Below are positions 1 to 6,306 of a stretch of 12,437 bases of DNA, in pieces. The notes under the pieces are model-generated. The model was not told where the DNA came from. It worked only from the letters and a program-made list of their open reading frames with translations, and did no database searches. Source of the DNA: Propionibacteriaceae bacterium UBA4569 (GTDB taxonomy: Bacteria > Actinomycetota > Actinomycetes > Propionibacteriales > Propionibacteriaceae); NCBI GenBank assembly GCA_002387005.1, contig DGKN01000198.1, positions 418 to 12,854 on the forward strand, in the 5' to 3' direction. Position numbers and translations under genes: made by a program. Numbering within the stretch: the first letter of the stretch is position 1; each line of letters begins with the position of its first letter.

Positions 1-590
1 TCTCGGATGGCCTGACCCTGCACACCCACCTGCGGATGGACGGCGTGTGGAAGATCGTCGGTGCTGGTGACCGGACCCCGGGGCCAGCGCACCAGGTGCG
101 CGTCCTGCTGGCCACGGCCGAGAAACAGGCGGCCGGATTGCGGTTGGGGATGGTCGACCTGGTGCGGACCGCGGACGAGTCGTCCGTCGTCGGGCACCTC
201 GGCCCGGACCTGCTGGGGGACGACTGGGACGCTTCCGTGGCGGTCGCGAACCTGCTCGGGTTCCCGGAGCGGACGATCGGTGAGGCGCTGCTCGACCAGC
301 GGAACCTGGCCGGCATCGGCCCCATCTGGCGGGCGGAGACGCTGTTCGCGCAGCGGGTCAACCCGCGCACTCCGGTGGGGGAGGTCGCCGACCTCACCGC
401 GCTGGTGAGCAAGGCGCACGAGCTGTTGCTGCGTGCCATCGATGTCGAGACCTGGCGGGAACAACGCTGGGTCTACAACAAGGCCGGACGCCCGTGCCCC
501 CGCTGCGGCACCCGGATCGCATGCGACGAGTACGGCCCCACAACCCAGGAGCGCCTGGTCTGGTGGTGCCCCCGCTGCCAGCCCAGTTGA
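1..590 (+). CDS. Fpg/Nei-family DNA glycosylase (Nei2-like endonuclease VIII), 5' end outside window
   Basis: Base-excision repair enzyme of the Fpg/Nei family, which removes oxidised bases and cuts the abasic site. The reading frame is open from the window edge (first full codon at 3), so the N-terminal catalytic Pro/Glu is not visible. Seen: a strand-core segment (LHTHLRMDGVWKIV), the helix-two-turn-helix region with LLDQRNLAGIGPIWRAE (about 281-340), and a C-terminal zinc finger with two CPRC-type cysteine pairs (CPRCGT and WWCPRCQ, about 495-585). The WVYNKAGRPCPRCG lead-in and terminal CPRCQ resemble actinobacterial Nei2 proteins more than MutM. The stop (TGA 588-590) is followed at once by a hairpin-forming repeat. 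Family assignment is firm; the choice between Nei1, Nei2 and Fpg is inferred from the finger and the H2TH sequence. Confidence 0.9.
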   Translation, partial: SDGLTLHTHLRMDGVWKIVGAGDRTPGPAHQVRVLLATAEKQAAGLRLGMVDLVRTADESSVVGHLGPDLLGDDWDASVAVANLLGFPERTIGEALLDQRNLAGIGPIWRAETLFAQRVNPRTPVGEVADLTALVSKAHELLLRAIDVETWREQRWVYNKAGRPCPRCGTRIACDEYGPTTQERLVWWCPRCQPS

Positions 591-760
591 CCCTCGAGCC
601 TGTCGAGGGGCCCCTCCGGTCAGATTCCGCCAAAATGCGCGCGTCAGAGCAATCCGGTCCCACCACGGGACCGGATCCGACTGGGCTGCGCGTTGTGGTG
701 GCAGCCACGACCCGGGAGCTGGGACCCCCAACGATCCCCGAGCCCGTCGAGGGGTCCCTC
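590..760. repeat. Two quasi-palindromic direct repeats flanking a 10-bp perfect hairpin
   Basis: Copies at 590-616 and 734-760 share 23 of 27 bases around a GAGCCYGTCGAGGGG core. Between them, ATCCGGTCCC (652-661) and GGGACCGGAT (667-676) pair perfectly over 10 bp with a 5-nt loop. No convincing coding frame runs through 591-836. The GAGCCTGTCGA-like core resembles short dispersed repeats found between genes in many actinobacteria (recalled, not checked). The block could be a non-autonomous repeat element or a pair of terminator-like hairpins. Confidence 0.5.
591..609 (+). terminator. Hairpin just after the glycosylase stop codon
   Basis: CCCTCGA (591-597) and TCGAGGG (603-609) form a perfect 7-bp stem around a 5-nt loop, starting one base after the TGA. 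There is no T-tract, as is common in high-GC actinobacteria. The same sequence is the core of a repeat that recurs at 734-760, so it may be a repeat element acting as a terminator. Confidence 0.5.
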
Positions 761-847
761 TGGCGGGCCGCCCGTGAAATCGCGGTCACGATCGATCATC
801 CGGGGTACGCATACTGAGCGCATTCCGGACGGCGACAGGAGACCCTT

Positions 848-1269
848 TTGCGCGCGCCCACCCGCCTCCCCGCCACCTCCGCGGCGGTCGCTCTTGCCCT
901 TGCCGCGCTCACCGGACCCACCGTCCACGCCACCAAGTGGACCACCTGGACCCCTGGACCACCTGCGCCAGTGTCTTCGATGGCGTCGCCTCCCCCAATG
1001 GCTCGATCACCAAGCAGGCCTCCCAGCTGGTCGCTGTCTGGCGCAAGACGGCGTACACCTCCCAATCGGCACCCTCACCCGGACCATGTGCGGACGCTTC
1101 CGGGTCGCGGCGCTCGGGAGGCACCGTCGGGCGAGGTGCGGGACCGCTCGGTGCGCAGCGTGCTGGGCGGGCTCTCTCGCATCGACCTTCCGCTGGACGA
1201 TGACTGTTGGCCGACGTGGACGACCCCGAGGAGGCCGCGCGGGCCGGTCTGGAGACGACAACCGCCTGA
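848..1269 (+). pseudogene. Frameshifted remains of a gene for an exported protein
   Basis: An AGGAGA ribosome binding site (837-842) sits 6 nt before TTG 848, which opens a clear signal peptide (MRAPTRLPATSAAVALALAA, then LTGPTVHA). The plausible frame then changes. Frame 1 carries CASVFDGVASPNGSITK and QLVAVWRKTAYTSQ (about 940-1055); frame 3 carries IGTLTRTMCGRFRVAALG (about 1059-1115); frame 2 carries SVLGGLSRIDLPLDDD (about 1150-1200); frame 1 returns with LLADVDDPEEAARAGLETTTA and a TGA at 1267-1269. Each segment has G/C-rich third positions, and no single frame reads through sensibly. I do not recognise the protein. A repeated TGGACCACCTG near 936-965 marks the first frame change. Sequencing error is an alternative, but at least three shifts within 420 bp favour decay. 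Confidence 0.5.
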
Positions 1270-1301
1270 GCCCACGAACAGGTCAAGCGTCCGCAAACTG
1301 T

Positions 1302-1345
1302 GTCCACACGGGGTTCACGCAGTTTTCACCCGACAGTCCACAGTT
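1302..1345 (+). promoter_or_regulatory. PHO-box-like array of 11-nt direct repeats upstream of the phosphodiesterase gene
   Basis: Three consecutive units are phased at exactly 11 nt: GTCCACACGGG (1302-1312), GTTCACGCAGT (1313-1323) and TTTCACCCGAC (1324-1334). A fourth, GTCCAC (1336-1341), is one base out of phase. The shared CAC begins at 1305, 1316, 1327 and 1339. This matches the layout of Streptomyces PhoP-binding direct repeat units (GTTCACC-like, 11-nt period), and glpQ genes are known PhoP targets there. The array ends only about 20 nt before ATG 1365, so the start site must lie very close to the start codon. A weak -10 (CAGGGT, 1352-1357) would even allow a leaderless transcript. Confidence 0.6.
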
Positions 1346-1364
1346 TTCTGACAGGGTCGGAGAC

Positions 1365-3671
1365 ATGCGTACCCCCCGCCTGTTCGCGGCCAGCTTCTGC
1401 TCTGCCGCCCTCCTAGCCTCCGTGCTGCCAAGCCATGCCCTCGCCTCGGGTTCCGTGGCGCCGTCCCCCATGCCAGCCCCCGCGACGGCCGCCAAGGACA
1501 CCGCGAAGGTGGTCGTCCCCACGCTGTCCGCCCGCGCCCAGATCGATGCCGACCTCGTCACCTCCGGGCCTCCTTCCGGCGCGCAGGCGAGCGCCGCGAA
1601 CGGCCGCCAGGGCCCATTCGACGGCCAGATCATCCCCGGCTTCTCGGGCATGCTCGACAACGGCGACGGCACCTTCTGGGGCCTGCCCGACAACGGCTTC
1701 GGGGCCAAGAACAACTCCTCGGACTTCCTGCTGCGGATGTACAAGATCCGTCCCGACTTCGAAACGGCCCGCGGCGGCACCGGCGAGGTGGCGATCCAGA
1801 AGTTCATCGAGCTGCGCGACCCCAACCACAACATCTCGTGGAAGATCGTCAACGAGTTCACCAAGAAGCGCCTGCTCACCGGCGCCGACTTCGACGTCGA
1901 GTCGGTCGTGCGCGCAAAGGACGGCTCCTTCTGGATCGGCGAGGAGTTCGGCCCCTTCCTGCTCCACTTCAGCAAGGACGGTGTGCTGCTGCAGGCACCC
2001 GTCCCGATGACGCTTCCCGGTGGGACGGCCGTCAAGTCCCCGTCCAACCCGACGCTGGGCGCGAGCGAGACCGCCAACCTGCGCAACTCCTCGGGCTTCG
2101 AGGCGATGGCCGGCAGCAAGAATGGTCGCTACCTGTACCCAATCCTCGAGGGCTACCTCAACGGTGACGACATGCGCCGCCGCGTGATCAGCGAGTTCGA
2201 CACCCGCCTGAATCGCTACACGGGGCGCACCTGGAGCTACCAGACCGACACCGACGGCAATTACGTGGCGGACGCCTTCATGGTCTCCGGACGGACGATG
2301 TTGATCATGGAGCGCGACAACTTCTGGGGCCCGAAGGCGGTCACCAAGCGCGTGTACAAGATCAACCTCGACACCGCCGAGAAGTCGGGCTTCCTGGCCA
2401 AGGAGCTCGTCGTCGACCTGCTCAAGGTCGACAACCCGGCAGGCATCGGGACGAAGACCGACCCCGGCGCCTACGGAGTCGGTACCACCTTCTCCTTCCC
2501 GTTCCAGAGCGTCGAGACGATCGTCCAGCTCAAGGACGGGCGCCTGCTGACCGCCGTCGACAACAACTACCCCGGCAACGACGCCCGCTACCCGGGGGAG
2601 CCCGACAATACCGAGATTGCGATCATCGACCTGCAGAAGAAGAAGGTCGCGGCCAACCCCGCCGGCCACATCGTCTTCTCCCACCGCGGCGCCTCCGGCT
2701 ACCGTCCCGAGCACACGCTGGCCGCCTACGAGCTGGCGATCCAGCAGTGCGCCGACTACATCGAGCCCGATCTGGTCTCAACCAAGGACGGGGTGCTGGT
2801 CGACCGCCACGAGAACGAGATCTCGGGGACCACGGATGTCGCCACTCGTCCGGAGTTCGCCGACCGCAAGACCACCAAGGTCGTCGACGGCGCCAAGCTG
2901 ACCGGCTGGTTCACCGAGGACTTCACTCTCGCCGAGCTGCGCAGCCTGCGCGCTGTGGAGCGCCTGCCGCAGCTTCGCGCGGCGAATGTCGCCTACAACG
3001 GCCTCTACCAGGTGCCCACCTTCGCTGAGGTCGTCGACTACGCGCGGCACTCGGTGAGCTGTTCCGGCAAGCCGATCGGCGTGATCCCCGAGATCAAGCA
3101 CGGCAGTTACTTCGATCGACTGGGCCTGTCGATGGAGGAGAAGACGGTCGCCACGCTGGAGGCCGCCGGCTATGGCAAGAAGAGCTCGCCCGTGGTGATC
3201 CAGAGCTTCGAGGTGGGCAACCTGCAGGAGCTCAACAAGATGACCAAGGTGCAGTTGGTGCAGTTGGTCGACTGCTCGGGCGCCCCCGCCGACTGGGTCG
3301 CCGGCGGCAGCACGAAGACCTACAAGGACATCACCACTGCTGCCGGTCTGCGCCAGGTCGCGAAGTACGCCGACTCGGTCGGCCTGTGCAAGGACGTGAT
3401 GTTCCCCAAGGCGGCGGATGGGTCCATCCGCAAGCCCAGCTCGGTCATCGCGGACGCCCACGCTGCGGGCCTCGACGTCACCGGCTGGACCTTCCGTGCC
3501 GAGAACAACTTCCTGCCGACCAACCTGCGTTCCTCGGCCAACCCGGCCGAGCAGGGTGACCTCAAGGGCGAGATCAAGACCTTCCTCGCCGCAGGCATGG
3601 ACAACGTGTTCAGCGACCAGCCCGACATCGCGGTGGCCGCGGTGCGCGAGTTCGCCGCCGAGCAGGACTGA
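1365..3671 (+). CDS. Secreted phytase-like / glycerophosphodiester phosphodiesterase fusion protein
   Basis: Predicted 768-aa extracellular enzyme for releasing phosphate or glycerol-3-phosphate from phosphodiesters. ATG 1365 is chosen although the frame is open from 693, because it starts a textbook Sec signal peptide (MRTPRLFAASFCSAALLASV, cleavage after ALA at residue 27) with AGGG (1353-1356) 8 nt upstream. Residues about 80-425 match the 'esterase-like activity of phytase' family (GLPDNGFG 106-113, GEEFGP 192-197). Residues about 435-765 are a GlpQ-type GDPD domain with HRG at 440-442, E467-P-D469 for metal binding and H482 in DRHEN; all expected catalytic residues are present. The PHO-box-like array upstream suggests induction by phosphate starvation. 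The fusion is known in actinobacteria, but the substrate of the phytase-like half is not settled by sequence. Confidence 0.9.
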   Translation: MRTPRLFAASFCSAALLASVLPSHALASGSVAPSPMPAPATAAKDTAKVVVPTLSARAQIDADLVTSGPPSGAQASAANGRQGPFDGQIIPGFSGMLDNGDGTFWGLPDNGFGAKNNSSDFLLRMYKIRPDFETARGGTGEVAIQKFIELRDPNHNISWKIVNEFTKKRLLTGADFDVESVVRAKDGSFWIGEEFGPFLLHFSKDGVLLQAPVPMTLPGGTAVKSPSNPTLGASETANLRNSSGFEAMAGSKNGRYLYPILEGYLNGDDMRRRVISEFDTRLNRYTGRTWSYQTDTDGNYVADAFMVSGRTMLIMERDNFWGPKAVTKRVYKINLDTAEKSGFLAKELVVDLLKVDNPAGIGTKTDPGAYGVGTTFSFPFQSVETIVQLKDGRLLTAVDNNYPGNDARYPGEPDNTEIAIIDLQKKKVAANPAGHIVFSHRGASGYRPEHTLAAYELAIQQCADYIEPDLVSTKDGVLVDRHENEISGTTDVATRPEFADRKTTKVVDGAKLTGWFTEDFTLAELRSLRAVERLPQLRAANVAYNGLYQVPTFAEVVDYARHSVSCSGKPIGVIPEIKHGSYFDRLGLSMEEKTVATLEAAGYGKKSSPVVIQSFEVGNLQELNKMTKVQLVQLVDCSGAPADWVAGGSTKTYKDITTAAGLRQVAKYADSVGLCKDVMFPKAADGSIRKPSSVIADAHAAGLDVTGWTFRAENNFLPTNLRSSANPAEQGDLKGEIKTFLAAGMDNVFSDQPDIAVAAVREFAAEQD

Positions 3672-3701
3672 TCACACAACCACCCAAGCCCAGCAGCGCC
3701 A

Positions 3702-3734
3702 CGACGCCCGTCCCCCTCGAGGGGACGGGCGTCG
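3702..3734. terminator. Strong bidirectional terminator hairpin between convergent genes
   Basis: CGACGCCCGTCCCC (3702-3715) pairs perfectly over 14 bp with GGGGACGGGCGTCG (3721-3734) around the loop CTCGA. It lies 30 nt past the phosphodiesterase stop and about 85 nt past the stop of the convergent peptide gene, so it can serve both strands. There is no T-tract. Confidence 0.8.
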
Positions 3735-3817
3735 CGGCGTCGCGGTGTCTTGATCCAGATCGGCTGCTGGTCCCTCGGGGGCTGGACCAGTCGCGCGCTC
3801 GCGGATGGTTGTGTGGG

Positions 3818-3991
3818 TCAGGCGATCCAGATGATGCGGCGGCCGAAGTCGCGGTAGGTGCTGTCGCTCGACGCCGTGATGGACGTGGTGGACGTCGTGG
3901 TCAGGGCCGCATTCGCGGGAGCGAGGGCGACGATGGTGGACAGGGTGAGGGCGGACAGGATGGTGGCGCAGGCGCGCTGGAAATGTGTCAT
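3818..3991 (-). CDS. Small exported peptide (57 aa) of unknown function, next to a two-component system
   Basis: The ATG at 3991-3989 begins a compact Sec signal peptide: MTHFQRACATILSALTLSTI, then VALAPANA, with cleavage expected after AxA at residue 28. This leaves a 29-residue mature peptide with a Thr/Ser-rich first half (ALTTTSTTSITASS) and a basic, then hydrophobic end (RDFGRRIIWIA). The frame is open upstream to 4051, but the signal peptide fits only the internal ATG. No Shine-Dalgarno is visible; a promoter with its -10 box six bases upstream suggests a leaderless transcript. The gene follows the response-regulator gene by 78 bp on the same strand. I do not recognise the family. It could be a secreted signal, a small envelope peptide or a bacteriocin-like product. 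Confidence 0.65.
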   Translation of the reverse strand: MTHFQRACATILSALTLSTIVALAPANAALTTTSTTSITASSDSTYRDFGRRIIWIA

Positions 3992-3997
3992 GCAACG

Positions 3998-4026
3998 AAT
4001 GTATGCCGAAAAGTTTCCCGCGTCGA
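3998..4026 (-). promoter_or_regulatory. Promoter of the exported-peptide gene, probably leaderless
   Basis: Read on the minus strand, TCGACG (4026-4021, four of six matches to TTGACA) is followed by a 17-nt spacer and TACATT (4003-3998). The -10 ends six bases before the A of ATG at 3991, the spacing expected of leaderless actinobacterial transcripts. The promoter lies between the regulator gene and the peptide gene, so the peptide can be transcribed on its own. Confidence 0.5.
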
Positions 4027-4069
4027 AAATTAGCGGACATTTGACCAACAATCGGCTCTCAGCGCACTT

Positions 4070-4738
4070 CTAGAGCTGCGGACGCACGAGCCCGGTGTCG
4101 TAGGCAAGCACCACCATCTGCACCCGGTCGCGCAGGCCCATCTTGGCCAGCACATGCCCGATGTGCGTCTTCACCGTCGCCTCCGCCAGGAAGAGGTGCC
4201 CGGCGATCTCGGAGTTCGTCATCCCTTGCCCGACGCAGGTCAGCACCTCACGCTCGCGCTCGGTCAGGGGGGTCAGCCGCTCGTCCCCGGTGCGGCGGTC
4301 CGAACTGCCGACCGGAAGCGAGGGGACGAACCTTTCCAGCAGCCGACGCGTGGCAGACGGCGCGACCACCGCCTCCCCCGAATGGATCGCCCGGATCCCG
4401 GCCAGCAGTTCCGCGGGCCCAGCGTCCTTCAGCAGGAAGCCCGAGGCCCCGGCCTGCAAAGCCGAGAAGACGTATTCGTCCAGGTCGAAGGTGGTCAGCA
4501 CCAGAACCTTGCACTCGGGGTGCTCGGCCGTGATGCGGCGCGTGGCCGCCACGCCGTCCATCACGGGCATCCGGATGTCCATCAGGGCGACGTCCGGGGC
4601 CAGTTGGGCGACCAACTGGCAGGCCTCGTGGCCGTCTCCGGCCTCCCCGACCACGCTCATGTCGGGCTGCGCGTCCAGCACCATCCGGAATCCGGCACGG
4701 ACCATGGCCTGGTCATCGGCCAGCAAGAGGTTGATCAT
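4070..4738 (-). CDS. NarL/FixJ-family two-component response regulator
   Basis: 222-aa DNA-binding regulator. The N-terminal receiver domain (about 1-120) has the acidic pair D8/D9, phosphoacceptor D54 (VALMDIRMP), T82 and K104 (FLLKDAG). The C-terminal LuxR-type helix-turn-helix (about 155-217) carries LTEREREVLTCVGQGMTNSE and VKTHIGHVLAKMGLRDRVQ, the canonical recognition region. All phosphorylation residues are present. The start codon overlaps the stop of the histidine kinase gene by 4 nt (ATGA), so the two are translationally coupled and almost certainly cognate. The target is not shown; the nearest candidates are the downstream exported-peptide gene and its own operon. Confidence 0.95.
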   Translation of the reverse strand: MINLLLADDQAMVRAGFRMVLDAQPDMSVVGEAGDGHEACQLVAQLAPDVALMDIRMPVMDGVAATRRITAEHPECKVLVLTTFDLDEYVFSALQAGASGFLLKDAGPAELLAGIRAIHSGEAVVAPSATRRLLERFVPSLPVGSSDRRTGDERLTPLTEREREVLTCVGQGMTNSEIAGHLFLAEATVKTHIGHVLAKMGLRDRVQMVVLAYDTGLVRPQL

Positions 4739-6012
4739 GAAGGATTCCTATCAGTGGTGGGGATCGTGGCGACAACCCGGTAGCCGCCGCTGAATCGTGG
4801 GCCGGCCTCGAGGGTGCCACCCCAGGCGGACATGCGCTCCCGCATGCCCACGACGCCATGGCCCTGGCCGTCGGTGCTGGTGGTACCCGTTCCGGTGTTC
4901 AGCACGTCCAGGCGCACACCGTGGGGTGAGTGCGCGAGCGTGACCTGGACCGTCGCCTCGGCTCCGGCGTGCTTCATCACATTGGTCAACGACTCCTGCA
5001 CCACGCGGTACAGCGCCATCTGGGCGCCGGTGGTGAGTTCGGGATGGGCCGACGCATCACCTGTCACCTCGTAGGAGGCAGGGATACCGGCCACCCGCAC
5101 CCCCTCGACCAGCTGCTCGATCTGGTCCAGTGTCGCGGCCGGGGCCAGTGCGGTCTTCTCGCCCGGCTGGCGCAGCACCCCGACCAGACGCCGGGTGTCA
5201 CCCAAGGCCTGGCGGGCGGTCTGGTTGATCGTCTCGATGGCGGTGCGCACCTGCGCAAGCCGCGCTTCTGCGTCGCCCAGCTCGGTGGCACCGGCCAGAT
5301 ATCCCGCGCCATCGGACTGCACCACGATGACCGAGAGGGAGTGGGCGACGATGTCGTGCATCTCGCGGGCGATGCGGGTGCGTTCCTCCTCGGCGGCGAG
5401 CTGTCGGTCCCGTTCGCGCTCGCGGGTGAGGGCGTCGATGCGGTCGAGCTGGGCCTGCGTGTTCAGGCGGCGCTGGCGGGCCCACTGGCCCATGAACCAG
5501 CTCGCCGCGATGACGATCAGGTTGAACAAGACCCAGGCGATCGCGCGCAGGATCTTCTGGTTCAGGCCGATCGCGCCCAGCTCGGGGGCCTCGTACCAGC
5601 CCCATCGCGTACCACCGGCGACCGCGCCGACCACCGCCACCACCAGCCACAGCCGGTGCCAGCGGGGGTTCCCGTACAGCAGTACCGCGTAGATCATGAT
5701 CGGGACGGCGATGTTGTTCGGCGACATCGAATCCATGGCGAACAACTGCACGACGTGCGCCGCGACCACCACGCACATCGCCGCGTCGGCATTCGTCCGG
5801 CGGAAGACGAGCGGAGCCAGCGAACCCACCCCGATCACCACCGCAGCCCGGAGGCTCATGTCGCTGGTGCCGACCGCCATCATGATGGTCGGCAACATCG
5901 CGAGGGGCACCAGGAGCAAGGTCCAGAGCCCGTCGAGCAGCCGGAGCCGGTGAACGGCCTCGGCATCGGCGCGCAGAAGCGTTGACCTGTTGCGGGCCGA
6001 CGGGGAACTCAT
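4735..6012 (-). CDS. DesK/NarL-type sensor histidine kinase (HisKA_3)
   Basis: 425-aa membrane sensor kinase. The N-terminal half contains about six hydrophobic segments (roughly 29-47, 54-71, 76-93, 100-114, 120-134 and 156-174) with short loops and no large extracellular domain, so sensing probably occurs in or at the membrane. A coiled segment (about 180-212) leads to the HisKA_3 dimerisation box EEERTRIAREMHDIVAHSLS with phosphoacceptor H219. The HATPase_c domain has N344 (ESLTNVMKHA), an NTGTG box at 372-376 and GHGVVGMRERM at 384-394. Start at ATG 6012: no Shine-Dalgarno precedes it, but a TAGAGT box lies 7 nt upstream. The stop overlaps the regulator start. The signal is unknown; this type often responds to membrane state, antimicrobials or peptides. 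Confidence 0.93.
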   Translation of the reverse strand: MSSPSARNRSTLLRADAEAVHRLRLLDGLWTLLLVPLAMLPTIMMAVGTSDMSLRAAVVIGVGSLAPLVFRRTNADAAMCVVVAAHVVQLFAMDSMSPNNIAVPIMIYAVLLYGNPRWHRLWLVVAVVGAVAGGTRWGWYEAPELGAIGLNQKILRAIAWVLFNLIVIAASWFMGQWARQRRLNTQAQLDRIDALTRERERDRQLAAEEERTRIAREMHDIVAHSLSVIVVQSDGAGYLAGATELGDAEARLAQVRTAIETINQTARQALGDTRRLVGVLRQPGEKTALAPAATLDQIEQLVEGVRVAGIPASYEVTGDASAHPELTTGAQMALYRVVQESLTNVMKHAGAEATVQVTLAHSPHGVRLDVLNTGTGTTSTDGQGHGVVGMRERMSAWGGTLEAGPRFSGGYRVVATIPTTDRNPS

Positions 6013-6019
6013 GCCGAGA

Positions 6020-6045
6020 ACTCTAGGCAGGCGGTTGGTGCCTGC
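6020..6045 (-). promoter_or_regulatory. Probable leaderless promoter of the kinase-regulator operon, with a small dyad
   Basis: TAGAGT (6025-6020 on the minus strand) ends 7 nt before the kinase ATG, and no ribosome binding site is visible. No good -35 is seen. Immediately upstream, GCAGGC (6027-6032) and GCCTGC (6040-6045) form an inverted repeat with a 7-nt gap in the -35 region, a possible binding site for the operon's own regulator. Confidence 0.4.
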
Positions 6046-6295
6046 ACCTCCGCCCCGAGTATCGCCTACGGATCATCCCAGGATCTGAGGTGCACTGCTC
6101 TGCTTGGCCGAGACGTGGCTCGCTACGGCTGCGCGGTCGGAGCTCCTTGGCTTGGGCTTCCAAGCCCTCGGATCGAGTCGAGCAGATCTTCCACGGGGCC
6201 GATGCCCTCATGGCCAAGGCTGCCGGGATGGGGTTCGAAGCCCGCGGCACGACTCGACGCCGCTCGAGGTGCTTGACTTGGAAGGTCCCGAGCAC
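6046..6295. other. Non-coding stretch upstream of the GH13 gene with several inverted repeats
   Basis: No convincing gene. GGCTTGG (6149-6155) and CCAAGCC (6160-6166) form a 7-bp stem with a GCTT loop. TCGAGTCG (6173-6180) pairs with CGACTCGA (6250-6257), enclosing about 70 nt with smaller GGG/CCC pairings. A short stretch in one frame (RVEQIFHGADALMAKAAGMG, about 6177-6236) has coding-like third positions and may be a gene fragment. Either a structured leader of the GH13 transcript or decayed coding DNA would fit. Confidence 0.35.
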
Positions 6296-6306
6296 AGGAG
6301 TTGCCG

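Noticed and set aside
693..1364. In-frame upstream extension of the phosphodiesterase gene (224 extra codons)
   Set aside because: The extension is Arg/Pro-rich shadow sequence over the frameshifted gene and the PHO-like array; the signal peptide begins only at 1365.
1413..2714. 433-aa minus-strand open frame
   Set aside because: It is the reverse shadow of the phosphodiesterase gene: low-complexity Val/Gly/Ala/Leu/Asp composition and no domain, while the plus strand has clear motifs.
4930..5985. 351-aa plus-strand open frame
   Set aside because: His/Arg/Gln/Asp-rich shadow of the histidine kinase gene with no recognisable domain.
6225..6250. Possible tRNA, from a GGTTCGAAG T-loop-like string at 6232-6240
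   Set aside because: The flanking bases do not form a 5-bp T-stem (only three pairs), and no acceptor or anticodon arms can be placed around it.
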